Shown here: positions 20,122 through 28,469 of the stretch, piece after piece | Numbering within the stretch: position 1 is the stretch's first letter | How the letters are laid out: each line of letters opens with the position of its first letter | DNA from: CBIFWW01 sp966186435 | GTDB lineage: Bacteria > Pseudomonadota > Gammaproteobacteria > Enterobacterales > Enterobacteriaceae | NCBI GenBank assembly: GCA_966186435.1 | Contig: CBIFWW010000002.1 | Coordinates: forward strand, 8,444 to 72,443 | Length of the DNA: 64,000 bases | Direction of reading: 5' to 3' | The notes under the pieces: generated by a model | What the model was told of the DNA's origin: nothing | The model's input: the letters and a program-made list of their open reading frames with translations, nothing else | The model's database searches: none | Position numbers and translations under genes: made by a program

Positions 20122-20925
20122 ATGCATCCGATGCTGAACATCGCCGTGCGCGCTGCGCGTAAGGCCGGTAATTTAATTGCCAAAAACTACGAAACCCCAG
20201 ATGCCGTAGAAACCAGTCAGAAAGGCACCAACGATTTCGTCACTAACGTAGATAAAGACGCAGAGCGTCTAATTATCGACGTTATCCGCAAATCCTATCC
20301 GCAGCATACCATTATCACCGAAGAATCCGGTGAGCACGCTGGTGAAGACAAAGATGTTCAATGGGTAATCGATCCACTGGATGGCACCACCAACTTCGTT
20401 AAACGTCTGCCGCACTTCGCGGTATCTATCGCCGTTCGCGTGAAAGGCCGTACTGAAGTCGCCGTGGTTTATGACCCGATGCGCAATGAGCTGTTCTCTG
20501 CCGTTCGCGGCCAGGGCGCACAGCTTAACGGTTACCGCCTGCGTGGCAGCAATGCCCGCGATCTGGATGGCACCATCCTGGCCACTGGCTTCCCATTCAA
20601 AGTAAAACAACACGCTAAACCTTATATCAACATCGTAGGCAAACTGTTCGAGCAGTGTGCTGATTTCCGTCGCACCGGTTCCGCTGCGCTGGATCTGGCT
20701 TACGTGGCCGCTGGCCGTGTTGATGGTTACTTTGAAATTGGTCTGCGTCCGTGGGACTTCGCTGCTGGCGAACTGATTGCCCGCGAATCCGGCGCTCTGG
20801 TGTGTGATTTCACCGGCGGCCACAACTTTATGACCAGCGGTAACATCGTGGCGGGTAACCCGCGCGTAGTAAAATCCATGCTGGCTGCCATGCGTGATGA
20901 GCTGAGCGAAGCGCTGAAGCGTTAA
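20122..20925 (+). CDS. suhB: Inositol-1-monophosphatase / Nus factor SuhB
   Basis: SuhB hydrolyses inositol phosphates and, in E. coli, acts with NusA, NusB and NusE in rRNA antitermination. The 267-residue protein has the metal-binding motif WVIDPLDGTTNF with EESGEHAG before it, and WDFAAGELIARESGA near the C terminus. The length matches the family. It is transcribed alone from its own promoter to a strong terminator. Confidence 0.97.
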   Translation: MHPMLNIAVRAARKAGNLIAKNYETPDAVETSQKGTNDFVTNVDKDAERLIIDVIRKSYPQHTIITEESGEHAGEDKDVQWVIDPLDGTTNFVKRLPHFAVSIAVRVKGRTEVAVVYDPMRNELFSAVRGQGAQLNGYRLRGSNARDLDGTILATGFPFKVKQHAKPYINIVGKLFEQCADFRRTGSAALDLAYVAAGRVDGYFEIGLRPWDFAAGELIARESGALVCDFTGGHNFMTSGNIVAGNPRVVKSMLAAMRDELSEALKR

Positions 20926-20938
20926 TCACTGCATGACA

Positions 20939-20966
20939 ATAAAGGGGCGATGATTCGCCCCTTTAT
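20939..20966. terminator. Terminator between suhB and the zevAB-like pair
   Basis: A perfect ten-base-pair stem (AAAGGGGCGA with TCGCCCCTTT) and a four-base loop, with AT on both sides, can serve suhB and the convergent gene. Confidence 0.85.
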
Positions 20967-21956
20967 TTATAGCTGAAACGGGCGTAACCCCCGTACTGGT
21001 GCCAGCGCCCCACCCCACATGATCACCGCTGCCACCACTAAAATCACGCCACCGGCTAAGCCCAATGTTGCCAGCCCCAGTTGCCGCCACAGCACCCTTG
21101 ATGAAGCGGCACCCAGCCGTTGTGCCAGATAGCGGAAGCAATGCACTAGCAGGGCAAAGCCTGAGATAGTCAGTGCCGTCCCGGCGGCCATCGCCAGCGC
21201 ACTTAACATCCCCCAGCGATACACCCCGATCACTTTACTGAATAACAGCACCATGATGGCCCCGGAGCAGGGCCGCATTCCTATAGACAGCACCAGCATC
21301 ACTTTGGCCCGCCAATCCTGCCCGGCCTCCAACTGGCTATTGGTCGGCATATGCTGATGGCCACAGCCGCAGTGCTCATCATGGACATGGCCCGCCTGAA
21401 GTGGCGTAAAGCGGCTAAAGCGGGGCTGGCGCACCAGCCGCCAGATTTTACGCCCGGCGCGCCAGCTCAGCATCAGCCCAAGGGCACCCACCAGCAGATA
21501 ACTCCCCCGCTCCAGCCAGAAACTGCTCATATGCAGCTGGCGCACCGGCAGTGCCAAAACCCCTAGCACGATGGTCACCAGCAAAATCGCCACCAGCCCC
21601 TGTAATAATGAGGCCGCCAAGGTTAGCCTGAGGCTGGTTTTCAGCCGGGAGGGATGGGTTGCCAGCCAGGTGGTGATGACAACCTTGCCGTGGCCCGGCC
21701 CCAGGGCATGCAATACCCCATAGACAAAGCTGAAGATCAATAAGGCGCCCCCGGCGGCCCCGGGGTTGGCGGCCACCGCTTTTAACAGTTGGCTCAGCTC
21801 AAGGTTGATCCCCCGCTGCCACTGGGCGCTGTGCAATAAAATCAGCGGCCAGTAGTGCCACAGGGCCAGGCACCCTGCTAACAATACAGCGCCAAATAAC
21901 CACAGGGGCCAGAGCTGGCCCCTGTGCAGTTTGCGTTGGGGGATTATGATGGACAT
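20967..21956 (-). CDS. zevB: NicO-family metal transporter, ZevB-like
   Basis: The 329-residue membrane protein belongs to the nickel/cobalt NicO superfamily. There is an N-terminal signal anchor (about residues 15-38). Further helices include the first conserved motif HALGPGHGKVV (about 85-95) and the second, GMRPCSGAIMVLLFS. Between them lies a histidine/cysteine-rich loop (HVHDEHCGCGHQH) suited to metal binding. The start overlaps the end of a DUF1007 gene by 13 bases. This NicO plus DUF1007 pair corresponds to Haemophilus influenzae ZevB-ZevA, reported to support zinc acquisition. Zinc is therefore the favoured substrate by homology, but nickel or cobalt cannot be excluded. Confidence 0.8.
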   Translation of the reverse strand: MSIIIPQRKLHRGQLWPLWLFGAVLLAGCLALWHYWPLILLHSAQWQRGINLELSQLLKAVAANPGAAGGALLIFSFVYGVLHALGPGHGKVVITTWLATHPSRLKTSLRLTLAASLLQGLVAILLVTIVLGVLALPVRQLHMSSFWLERGSYLLVGALGLMLSWRAGRKIWRLVRQPRFSRFTPLQAGHVHDEHCGCGHQHMPTNSQLEAGQDWRAKVMLVLSIGMRPCSGAIMVLLFSKVIGVYRWGMLSALAMAAGTALTISGFALLVHCFRYLAQRLGAASSRVLWRQLGLATLGLAGGVILVVAAVIMWGGALAPVRGLRPFQL

Positions 21957-22594
21957 TGCAGCGTCACCTGTTGTGCAAATTGTTTACCCAGTTCCATATC
22001 TTCTTCAGGGGCATCGCTCTTATCCAGAGACAGCGCATAGGATTGGAGATCGCTGGAGGGTTGCGGGGTTTTTAGCTGCACTGTGCACTTTTTCTCACTC
22101 AGGGTGGCCGGAAGTGTTATCGCCCCCTGCCCGTCGTAGTGCATATCCACATAGTAGGTAGGATCGAAAGTGGAAATCTGATAAGCCTGCCCCGCCAGCG
22201 GTTGAGGATGGGCCAGCGGCAATGTGAATGACAGCACCGCCTGGTGCTGTTCCCGGGACAACCCATAGCTCTTCGGCGTGGGGAAAAAGGTGACTTTTTT
22301 CCCGTTATGCCAGATTTCGGTAAAGTAATGCTGCCCCAGCACATTCGCCATCACTTCCGCCGCCAGTTTTTTCCACACCGCTGAGCCAGGGGCGGCATCA
22401 CCGGCGTCATACAGCAGATCGGCGGAGGTAATTTCATCCATCGTCCAGCGCATGTTCAGGCCCGTCAACATCCCGCCCTCCACCTCCGGGGTGGATTGCA
22501 GGCTAATAAAGCTATGGGGGTGGGCCAAAAGGGGGGGAGCGGCGCCGATCAGGGCCAGGGCCAACCAAACGTTCCTGTTTCGTATATGGCTCAT
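21944..22594 (-). CDS. zevA: DUF1007 periplasmic metal-binding protein, ZevA-like
   Basis: The 216-residue protein has a Sec signal peptide (about residues 1-24, cut before HPHSFIS). The mature N terminus begins with histidines, typical of DUF1007 proteins and suited to binding a metal. The DUF1007 core (MRWTMDEITSADLLYD and DPTYYVDMHY) follows. Its stop overlaps the NicO transporter start, indicating translational coupling. In H. influenzae the equivalent protein ZevA works with ZevB in zinc uptake. I found no clear Zur operator in the 124 bases upstream. Confidence 0.8.
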   Translation of the reverse strand: MSHIRNRNVWLALALIGAAPPLLAHPHSFISLQSTPEVEGGMLTGLNMRWTMDEITSADLLYDAGDAAPGSAVWKKLAAEVMANVLGQHYFTEIWHNGKKVTFFPTPKSYGLSREQHQAVLSFTLPLAHPQPLAGQAYQISTFDPTYYVDMHYDGQGAITLPATLSEKKCTVQLKTPQPSSDLQSYALSLDKSDAPEEDMELGKQFAQQVTLQCPS

Positions 22595-22718
22595 TCATTC
22601 CTCAGGATTATGATTCTGTGAGCTACCCGTAATTCCGCGATGAAAAACGCCGCAGTTCGCGCCAGGCCGCAAAGCCATTGGCTATCCTTATCAGGAATAC
22701 CTTAACTGGAAAACTCAG

Positions 22719-23999
22719 ATGATGACACTGTTATCCCCGCCGCCATCTGCACTCTCCAGTCCGCAGCGCCGCTGCCATCTGCTTTTGATGCTTTATTCGC
22801 CGGATCATACCGTTACCCCGGAAACCGTGGGGCGCGTTAACGGCGTGGACGACATGATAGCCCGGCAGGATATTGCTGAAACTGCCGAGGAAATCCAGCG
22901 CTTTCATCGGGTTACCATCATCACGCAGCAGGACGGCAGCTACCGGATTGAGGGCAGTGCACTCGACAGCCGCCTGTGCCTGTTCCACTGGCTGCGCCGG
23001 GCGCTACGCCTGTGCCCGCAATTTGTGGCCAGCCAATTTACTCCCGCACTGAAAAGCGAGCTTAAACGCCATAAAATCGCCAAGGCCATGTATGACGATA
23101 CCAATCTCCATGCCCTGGTGAACCTGTGCTCACGCCGTCTGGATCGCCACTTTGATGCTCGGGATGTCCAGTTCCTGCAACTGTATTTGCAATTTTGCCT
23201 GTCCCAGTACCTTCAGGGGCAGACCCCGCTATTCTCCAGCGCCCAGCGCGATTGGGCCATTGGCCGCGCCGAATTTAATGCCACCAGCGAGATCTTGCGC
23301 CACTGGCAGCGCCGGGTAGCAGTAGCCCCCCATGAGAATGAGCATCTGTTCCTTACCCTACTGTTTATGATGCTGCGTACCCCAGACCCACAGCGGGACG
23401 ACCACCATCACGATCTGGCCTTAAGAGAAGCCATCTATGACGTGATTCACCGCTTCCGTGAGCTTTCCGGTATGGCCTTTAGTGATGAAAATGGGCTGGC
23501 AGCCCAGCTTTATATTCACCTGGCCCAGGCGCTAAACCGCAGCCTATATTGCATCGGTATTGATAACAGTTTGCCCGAAGAGATCCACCGCCTTTATCCC
23601 CGCCTGATGCGCACCACCAGCCAGGCTTTCACGGTGTTTGAACAACGTTTTGGCATCCATTTTTCTGAGGAAGAAATGGGGCTGGTGGCGGTGATTTTTG
23701 GCGCCTGGCTGATGCAGGAGACAGAGCTACATGAGAAGCAGGTGCTGCTGTTGACTGGTAACGATAGCGCCCTGGAGCAAGAGATAGAACAGCAGCTGCG
23801 GGAGCTAACGTTACTGCCACTCAACATCAAATATCTCACACTGCATACCTTCCAGAAAGAAGGTGCACCGAAGGAGGTGACATTAATTATCACCCCCTAC
23901 CCTACGGCGCTCCCGCTGTTTTCACCGCCGATTATCCACGCCTCCCTGCCGCTGGGTGAAAAGCAGCAGGGCCGGATACGGGCAATCCTCGAAGGCTAG
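22719..23999 (+). CDS. csiE: Stationary phase inducible protein CsiE
   Basis: CsiE is a carbon-starvation and stationary-phase induced protein of unknown mechanism with regions like PTS regulation domains of transcriptional antiterminators. The product has 426 residues, as in E. coli. The N terminus looks like a degenerate helix-turn-helix region (about 15-90) and the rest contains two PRD-like helical bundles (about 100-380). Its stop overlaps the stop of hcaT by four bases in convergent orientation. Two adjacent ATGs (22719 and 22722) could start it. Confidence 0.93.
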   Translation: MMTLLSPPPSALSSPQRRCHLLLMLYSPDHTVTPETVGRVNGVDDMIARQDIAETAEEIQRFHRVTIITQQDGSYRIEGSALDSRLCLFHWLRRALRLCPQFVASQFTPALKSELKRHKIAKAMYDDTNLHALVNLCSRRLDRHFDARDVQFLQLYLQFCLSQYLQGQTPLFSSAQRDWAIGRAEFNATSEILRHWQRRVAVAPHENEHLFLTLLFMMLRTPDPQRDDHHHDLALREAIYDVIHRFRELSGMAFSDENGLAAQLYIHLAQALNRSLYCIGIDNSLPEEIHRLYPRLMRTTSQAFTVFEQRFGIHFSEEEMGLVAVIFGAWLMQETELHEKQVLLLTGNDSALEQEIEQQLRELTLLPLNIKYLTLHTFQKEGAPKEVTLIITPYPTALPLFSPPIIHASLPLGEKQQGRIRAILEG

Positions 24000-25134
24000 C
24001 GCTGGGCCTGCACCCGCGGGCGTAACACCAGCGCGGGCAGTGCCACCAGCGCCATCACCCAGAACACCCCACCTTGTAGGTGTTGGAACAGCACCCCGGC
24101 AAACATAGTCATAATGGCGATGCCGCCCCCCATAGCCACCGCCGAATACATAGCCTGAAGCCGAATCACTTCCTGGCCCTGACGGGCGGATATATAGCGC
24201 ATGGCTGCCAGGTGGCATACCGTGAAGGTGCCGCAGTGGAGGATTTGCATCACGACAAGCCAGGGTAATTCAGTGGTCCAGCCCATCAGGCCCCAGCGCA
24301 CCAGCCCGCACAGCCCGGAAATCAACAGTAAATCCCGGGCGCTGGCCGGCGGAACAGGCGATTGCTCAGGGCGAAGATGATCACTTCAGCTACTACGCCG
24401 AGGGACCATAAATAGCCAATAACCGAGGCGGAATAGCCCGCGCCCTGCCAGTAGATCGCGCTAAAGCCGTAGTACCCGGCGTGTGCCCCTTGCAGCAAGG
24501 TTACACAAGCGAGGAAGCGCCCGTTTTCCACCACCAGCTTGCGCCAGGCGGGCCAGCCACCGCTTACCACTTCCCAGGCCTCTCCTTGAGGCATTACCGA
24601 TGGGCGCAGCAGCATCCCCAGCAACATCGACATCACCCCGATGGAAAGCATCACCAGTATCGCCTGGTAGTCATACAGGCTGATTAATTTGCCGGTGGCC
24701 GCTGAGCCAATAACAAAAGCAATAGACCCCCACAACCGCACCCGGCCATAGTCCATTTTGATTTGCCGCTGCCAGGTGGCCGCCAGCGCATCGGTGAGCG
24801 GCACCAGGGGGGAGAAGAACAGGTTAAAGCCGATCATCACCAGCATCAGCCAAGGCAGCACCTTACCAAACCAGAAGGCGGCAGCAAACAGAAGCGTTAG
24901 CAGCGCCAGCAGGCGTAAAGCAGAGATAAGTTTTGACGGATGACTGACCCGAGGCGCTATCAACAGGCTCCCCATAAAACGGGCAATCAGGCCAGCACCC
25001 AACAATAAACCGATGGTTTCCGGTGGCAGGCCAATGCCTTTTAACCACACGCTCCAGAAGGGAAGAAAAATGCCATAACTAAAGAAGTAGGTGAAATAAC
25101 TCAGTGCCAGCCAGCGTGTGGATTGTAATACCAT
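23996..25134 (-). pseudogene. hcaT: HcaT, 3-phenylpropionate MFS transporter, broken by a -1 frameshift
   Basis: The first 270 codons from ATG 25134 (GGAGG before it) match E. coli HcaT from MVLQSTRWLALSYFTYFFSYG to EVIIFALSNRLFRR. The frame then reads PAPGIYC and stops at 24322. The remaining 109 codons of the family sequence, from ISGLCGLVRWGLMG to the C terminus, continue in another frame from about 24343 to 23996. One base missing near 24344-24350, in CGCCGGCCAGCGCC, restores a single reading frame of about 379 residues. Both halves keep good sequence, so the break is recent or a sequencing error. The hca dioxygenase genes that accompany hcaT in E. coli are absent here. Confidence 0.88.
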
Positions 25135-25222
25135 GCTCCCTCCTGTTGAAGAGAGCGTAGTGTGGCGGAGAGGCCAGGCGGGCGCAACCGATTAAATTGG
25201 TTACATTTGTGGCGCAGTGCCG

Positions 25223-25966
25223 TTAGTAATAAGTGACGCGATAGCGGATCTGTTCGTTCTTGCGGGTGGTGGTGCCATCGATCTGGGATAAAGTGACAAA
25301 ATAGCAGACCGTCGGGTTGCTGACTTTGTCGTAATTACATTTACGGATGGCTTGGGACATAGGCTTGCCGTCATCAAAAGCTTCGGAAACATAATCCCAA
25401 TTGTCGCTTAGCTTTTGCTTTGGCACGGTAATCAGCAGGATGTCTTTCTCATCCCCATACAGCACGGCGGCTTTCGGCATCCCATCCGGGTTATAAAAGT
25501 ACTCTTTATAGACCCAGGCGTCCTTGCGCCCTTTCACCTTCACCAGGAAATTATCGTTATAGACATACTCTTTGGGATCGGCGGTTTCACCCCCCAAAGA
25601 GACCACTTGGCAGGCTTTGTTCAGTTCAATCGTTTTGGATTTGTCGAAGCTGGAAACCAGGGTATTGGTTTTCACGTCGCGCACCAGCTTGATGCGGGTA
25701 TTGTTTACTGAATCCAGTTTTTCATATTCATTCAGGCAGCCGCTTTTATCAAAGCTGCCCTTGGCGTACATCACCGGTTTATTCTGGTCGTTATACAGGG
25801 CTTGCTCGAAGGTTTTAACCTGGCCGCGCAGGGCATCGAACTCCAGTTCATTCGAGAAGCTGGCGATGGATGGGTTAAATGGCTCAGGCTTAAGGGCAGC
25901 CATTGCCCCCGGCGCAAGCGTAGCTGTGGCCAGCACCACCGCCCCCAACAGATACCCTGAATTCAT
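25223..25966 (-). CDS. YnfC-family (UPF0257) secreted protein without a lipobox
   Basis: The 247-residue protein resembles E. coli YnfC: FNPSIASFSNELEFDALRG matches the family core, followed by cysteine-containing segments (KSGCLNEYEKLD, NKACQVVSL and KCNYDKVSNPTVCYF). E. coli YnfC is a lipoprotein. This one has a Sec signal peptide that ends in PGAMA and has no cysteine at the cleavage region, so it should be a soluble periplasmic protein. The start is an ATG after AGGGAG. Function unknown. It is absent from this locus in E. coli and stands alone between hcaT and the sugar cluster. Confidence 0.78.
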   Translation of the reverse strand: MNSGYLLGAVVLATATLAPGAMAALKPEPFNPSIASFSNELEFDALRGQVKTFEQALYNDQNKPVMYAKGSFDKSGCLNEYEKLDSVNNTRIKLVRDVKTNTLVSSFDKSKTIELNKACQVVSLGGETADPKEYVYNDNFLVKVKGRKDAWVYKEYFYNPDGMPKAAVLYGDEKDILLITVPKQKLSDNWDYVSEAFDDGKPMSQAIRKCNYDKVSNPTVCYFVTLSQIDGTTTRKNEQIRYRVTYY

Positions 25967-26111
25967 GGTGACTCCCTCTACAGGCCGATTTCCGGCAGAT
26001 CGCGTTAATACAAACAGGCCTGTGATATCGATAGCTCATCTCACAGGCCATGTTCAGTTATAGCGCCACTGCCGTGTTGGCACCAGCCTTCCTTTAATAC
26101 TATGGCAGAAA

Positions 26112-26969
26112 TTAACCGTTGTTCTGTTCACAGCTTATCGTCATAGCAAAGGCGGTTTGCTGGCCCCGAGCCAGCATCACCAGCCCCGGCTGGCCCGGCA
26201 TATGGTGGGCATCCACCGGGTGGCTCTGTGGTTCCAGGCAAATAAAGCCATCTTCCCCATCCCGATACACCATTAACCAGGGGGCCGCACTGCGCAATCG
26301 CACCAGCCAGCGTCCATGGTCAATCACCGCCTCCCCCGGCCAGCCGGAGAAACAGGTGTTGATCCAAGGCCCGGCGACTGGAGCACCCTGCTGTGCCGCC
26401 AGTTTTTTTGGGTAACCCGGCTGCCATGCACCGGGTAAATGGCCCGGCCCCTCCACCCAATGGCCAGACGCGTTGAACTGCACCCGGCTACCAGGGGTAA
26501 CCGTAAAGAACGGGTGGAAGCCAGTCCCGTAAAGCATTGGTTTATCACCAAGGTGCTGCACCGCCAGATCCACTTTTAATTGGCGCTCCACCAGCCGATA
26601 GCCTAGTCTGGCCAGGTAGTGGAAGCCACATTCGAGTTGGCTTTCAAGTGTTAATTCAAGCCAATCCTGACCGCGCCCGGAGACCGCCCACAGGCGAGAC
26701 CAGCCATCGCCGTGAAGGAAGTAATCCCGATCCAGTTCACTCTTGGGCAGTACGATGGTCTCCCCAGACTGGGGGTAGCGGTTGCCCGCCACCCGGTTTA
26801 CCACCGGCAGCATGGGGAACAAGGCGCTGTTGCCGGGATGCCAGGGCGTGTTACCCATCCAGGGCCGCAAGATTTCGCCATGAATGGCATCGGTCAGACG
26901 CAGTAAAGCCGCCCCCTGAGGGGCGGCCTCCATGGTTAACCAGCCATTAGTAAGGGTAATACGTTGCAT
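26112..26969 (-). CDS. Aldose 1-epimerase family protein
   Basis: Aldose 1-epimerases interconvert alpha and beta anomers of sugars. The 285-residue cytoplasmic protein has the mutarotase landmarks: PMLPVVNRVAGNRY (substrate arginine region), FLHGDGW, the catalytic histidine in GTGFHPFF, and the catalytic glutamate region CLEPQSHPVDA. It is shorter than classic GalM (about 340) and fits the GalM-like subgroup. Its start overlaps the stop of the sugar porter by one base (TAATG), so the two are coupled. The natural sugar is unknown; by context it is whatever the porter imports. Confidence 0.85.
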   Translation of the reverse strand: MQRITLTNGWLTMEAAPQGAALLRLTDAIHGEILRPWMGNTPWHPGNSALFPMLPVVNRVAGNRYPQSGETIVLPKSELDRDYFLHGDGWSRLWAVSGRGQDWLELTLESQLECGFHYLARLGYRLVERQLKVDLAVQHLGDKPMLYGTGFHPFFTVTPGSRVQFNASGHWVEGPGHLPGAWQPGYPKKLAAQQGAPVAGPWINTCFSGWPGEAVIDHGRWLVRLRSAAPWLMVYRDGEDGFICLEPQSHPVDAHHMPGQPGLVMLARGQQTAFAMTISCEQNNG

Positions 26970-28405
26970 TATGGCAGCGCCCGGGATGGGGCTGTTTTAG
27001 CTACCGGGCTTCCTGAAGCCAACTGTTCTTCCAGGGCCTCCAGCGTTACCCCTTTGGTTTCCGGCACCCGGCGCAGGATAAACAGGAAGCCGAAGGCACA
27101 AATCACGCCATACAGCAGGAAGCTGCCGGCGGCCCCTAACCCGGCGTTGAGCAGCGGGAAGGTATAAGTCAGAGTAAAACAGGCCACCCACAGTGATAAC
27201 GTGCCCATGGACATCGCCAACCCGCGCACCCGGTTAGGGAAGATTTCAGACAGCAGCACCCAGGTTACCGGTGCCAGGGTCAGGGCATAAATCGCAATCG
27301 CCGCCAACACCAGGATCAGCACCGGCCAGCCCATCAAGCCCATGGTATAGGCCCCGGCAATCATCAAGTAGATAACCGTTAGCCCGGACGCCCCCATTAA
27401 CATCAGACGGCGGCGGCCCAGTTTATCCACCAGCGGCAGCGCCAGAATCGTAAAGATCAGGTTGATAAGCCCGGTCGCCACAATGGATTTCAGCGTGTCA
27501 TTGATATCAAACCCGGCGGAGGCAAAGATCTCCTGGGCGTAGTTAAAGATGACGTTGATCCCGCACCACTGCTGGAACACCGCCAGCACCATCCCAATAA
27601 TCAAAATCGGTTTTACTTCCGGCCGCCACAGGGCGCGCCAGTTCACTTTGCGGGTGTCAGCATTCAAGGTGTGCTCGATCTCAGCCAGGGTCGCATTGGC
27701 ATACGCCGGGGTGCCAAGGCGCTCCAGCACTGCACGGGCCTTATCCTTTTTGCCGGCCTTCATCAGCCAACGTGGGGATTCCGGCACAAAGAACATCAAC
27801 ACCAGGAAGGCCAGTGCCGGAACCAACTCCGCCCCGAACATCCAGCGCCAGCCGGTTTGCCCGTTCCAGCTCGCCATGATGTGTGCCGCCGTGGCATCAC
27901 TGGCAACCGGTTCGGCAATCAGCAGGTTAATCAGCTGGGCCGCCAGCACGCCGATAACAATGGTGAGCTGGTTGATCGCCACAAACTTACCACGTTTGTC
28001 AGCGGGGCTGATTTCCGCGATATACATCGGGCTAAGGGCCGAGGCCAGGCCAATACCCAGGCCGCCGACGATGCGGTACACCACGAACATGTCGAAGCTG
28101 GTTGCCATCGCCGTGCCCCAGGCTGAGGCGGTAAACAGCACCGCTGCCAGGATCAGCGGCAGCTTGCGGCCGTAGCGGTCGGCACACCAACCGGCCACCA
28201 GCGCCCCGAAGATACACCCTACCAGGGCCGAACTCATGGCCCAGCCAGATTGGGCCGGGTTAGTAATAGAGAACCAGGCTTCATAGAACGGCTTGGCACC
28301 ACCGATCACCACCCAGTCATAGCCAAACAGCAGGCCGCCGCAGGCTGCTACCAGACAGATTGTCCAGACGTAGCCCATTTTTAGTTGTGTCTGCGCGTTA
28401 TTCAT
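26969..28405 (-). CDS. Sugar porter family MFS transporter
   Basis: The 478-residue protein has twelve predicted helices and sugar porter signatures: GGLLFGYDWVVIGGA in helix 1, DRYGRK after helix 2, RIVGGLGIGLASAL, VPESPRWLMK before the central loop, QQWCGINVIFNYAQEIF in helix 7, DKLGRR, and VPETKG at the end. It is most like XylE/GalP-type proton symporters. The start is the ATG at 28405 (MNNAQTQLKMGY), behind GAGAGGAAAACAA. It lies 64 bases downstream of the DUF5107 gene and is coupled to the epimerase behind it. Substrate unknown, probably a monosaccharide or small glycoside. Confidence 0.9.
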   Translation of the reverse strand: MNNAQTQLKMGYVWTICLVAACGGLLFGYDWVVIGGAKPFYEAWFSITNPAQSGWAMSSALVGCIFGALVAGWCADRYGRKLPLILAAVLFTASAWGTAMATSFDMFVVYRIVGGLGIGLASALSPMYIAEISPADKRGKFVAINQLTIVIGVLAAQLINLLIAEPVASDATAAHIMASWNGQTGWRWMFGAELVPALAFLVLMFFVPESPRWLMKAGKKDKARAVLERLGTPAYANATLAEIEHTLNADTRKVNWRALWRPEVKPILIIGMVLAVFQQWCGINVIFNYAQEIFASAGFDINDTLKSIVATGLINLIFTILALPLVDKLGRRRLMLMGASGLTVIYLMIAGAYTMGLMGWPVLILVLAAIAIYALTLAPVTWVLLSEIFPNRVRGLAMSMGTLSLWVACFTLTYTFPLLNAGLGAAGSFLLYGVICAFGFLFILRRVPETKGVTLEALEEQLASGSPVAKTAPSRALP

Positions 28406-28469
28406 TTGTTTTCCTCTCATCGGGAAACGCAGTAAGTACAGAGATAAGGCGGGCAGAACCCGCCAGAGA

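Noticed and set aside
22595..22718. Zur or Fur box upstream of the zevA-like gene
   Set aside because: No sequence close to either consensus was seen in the 124-base spacer.
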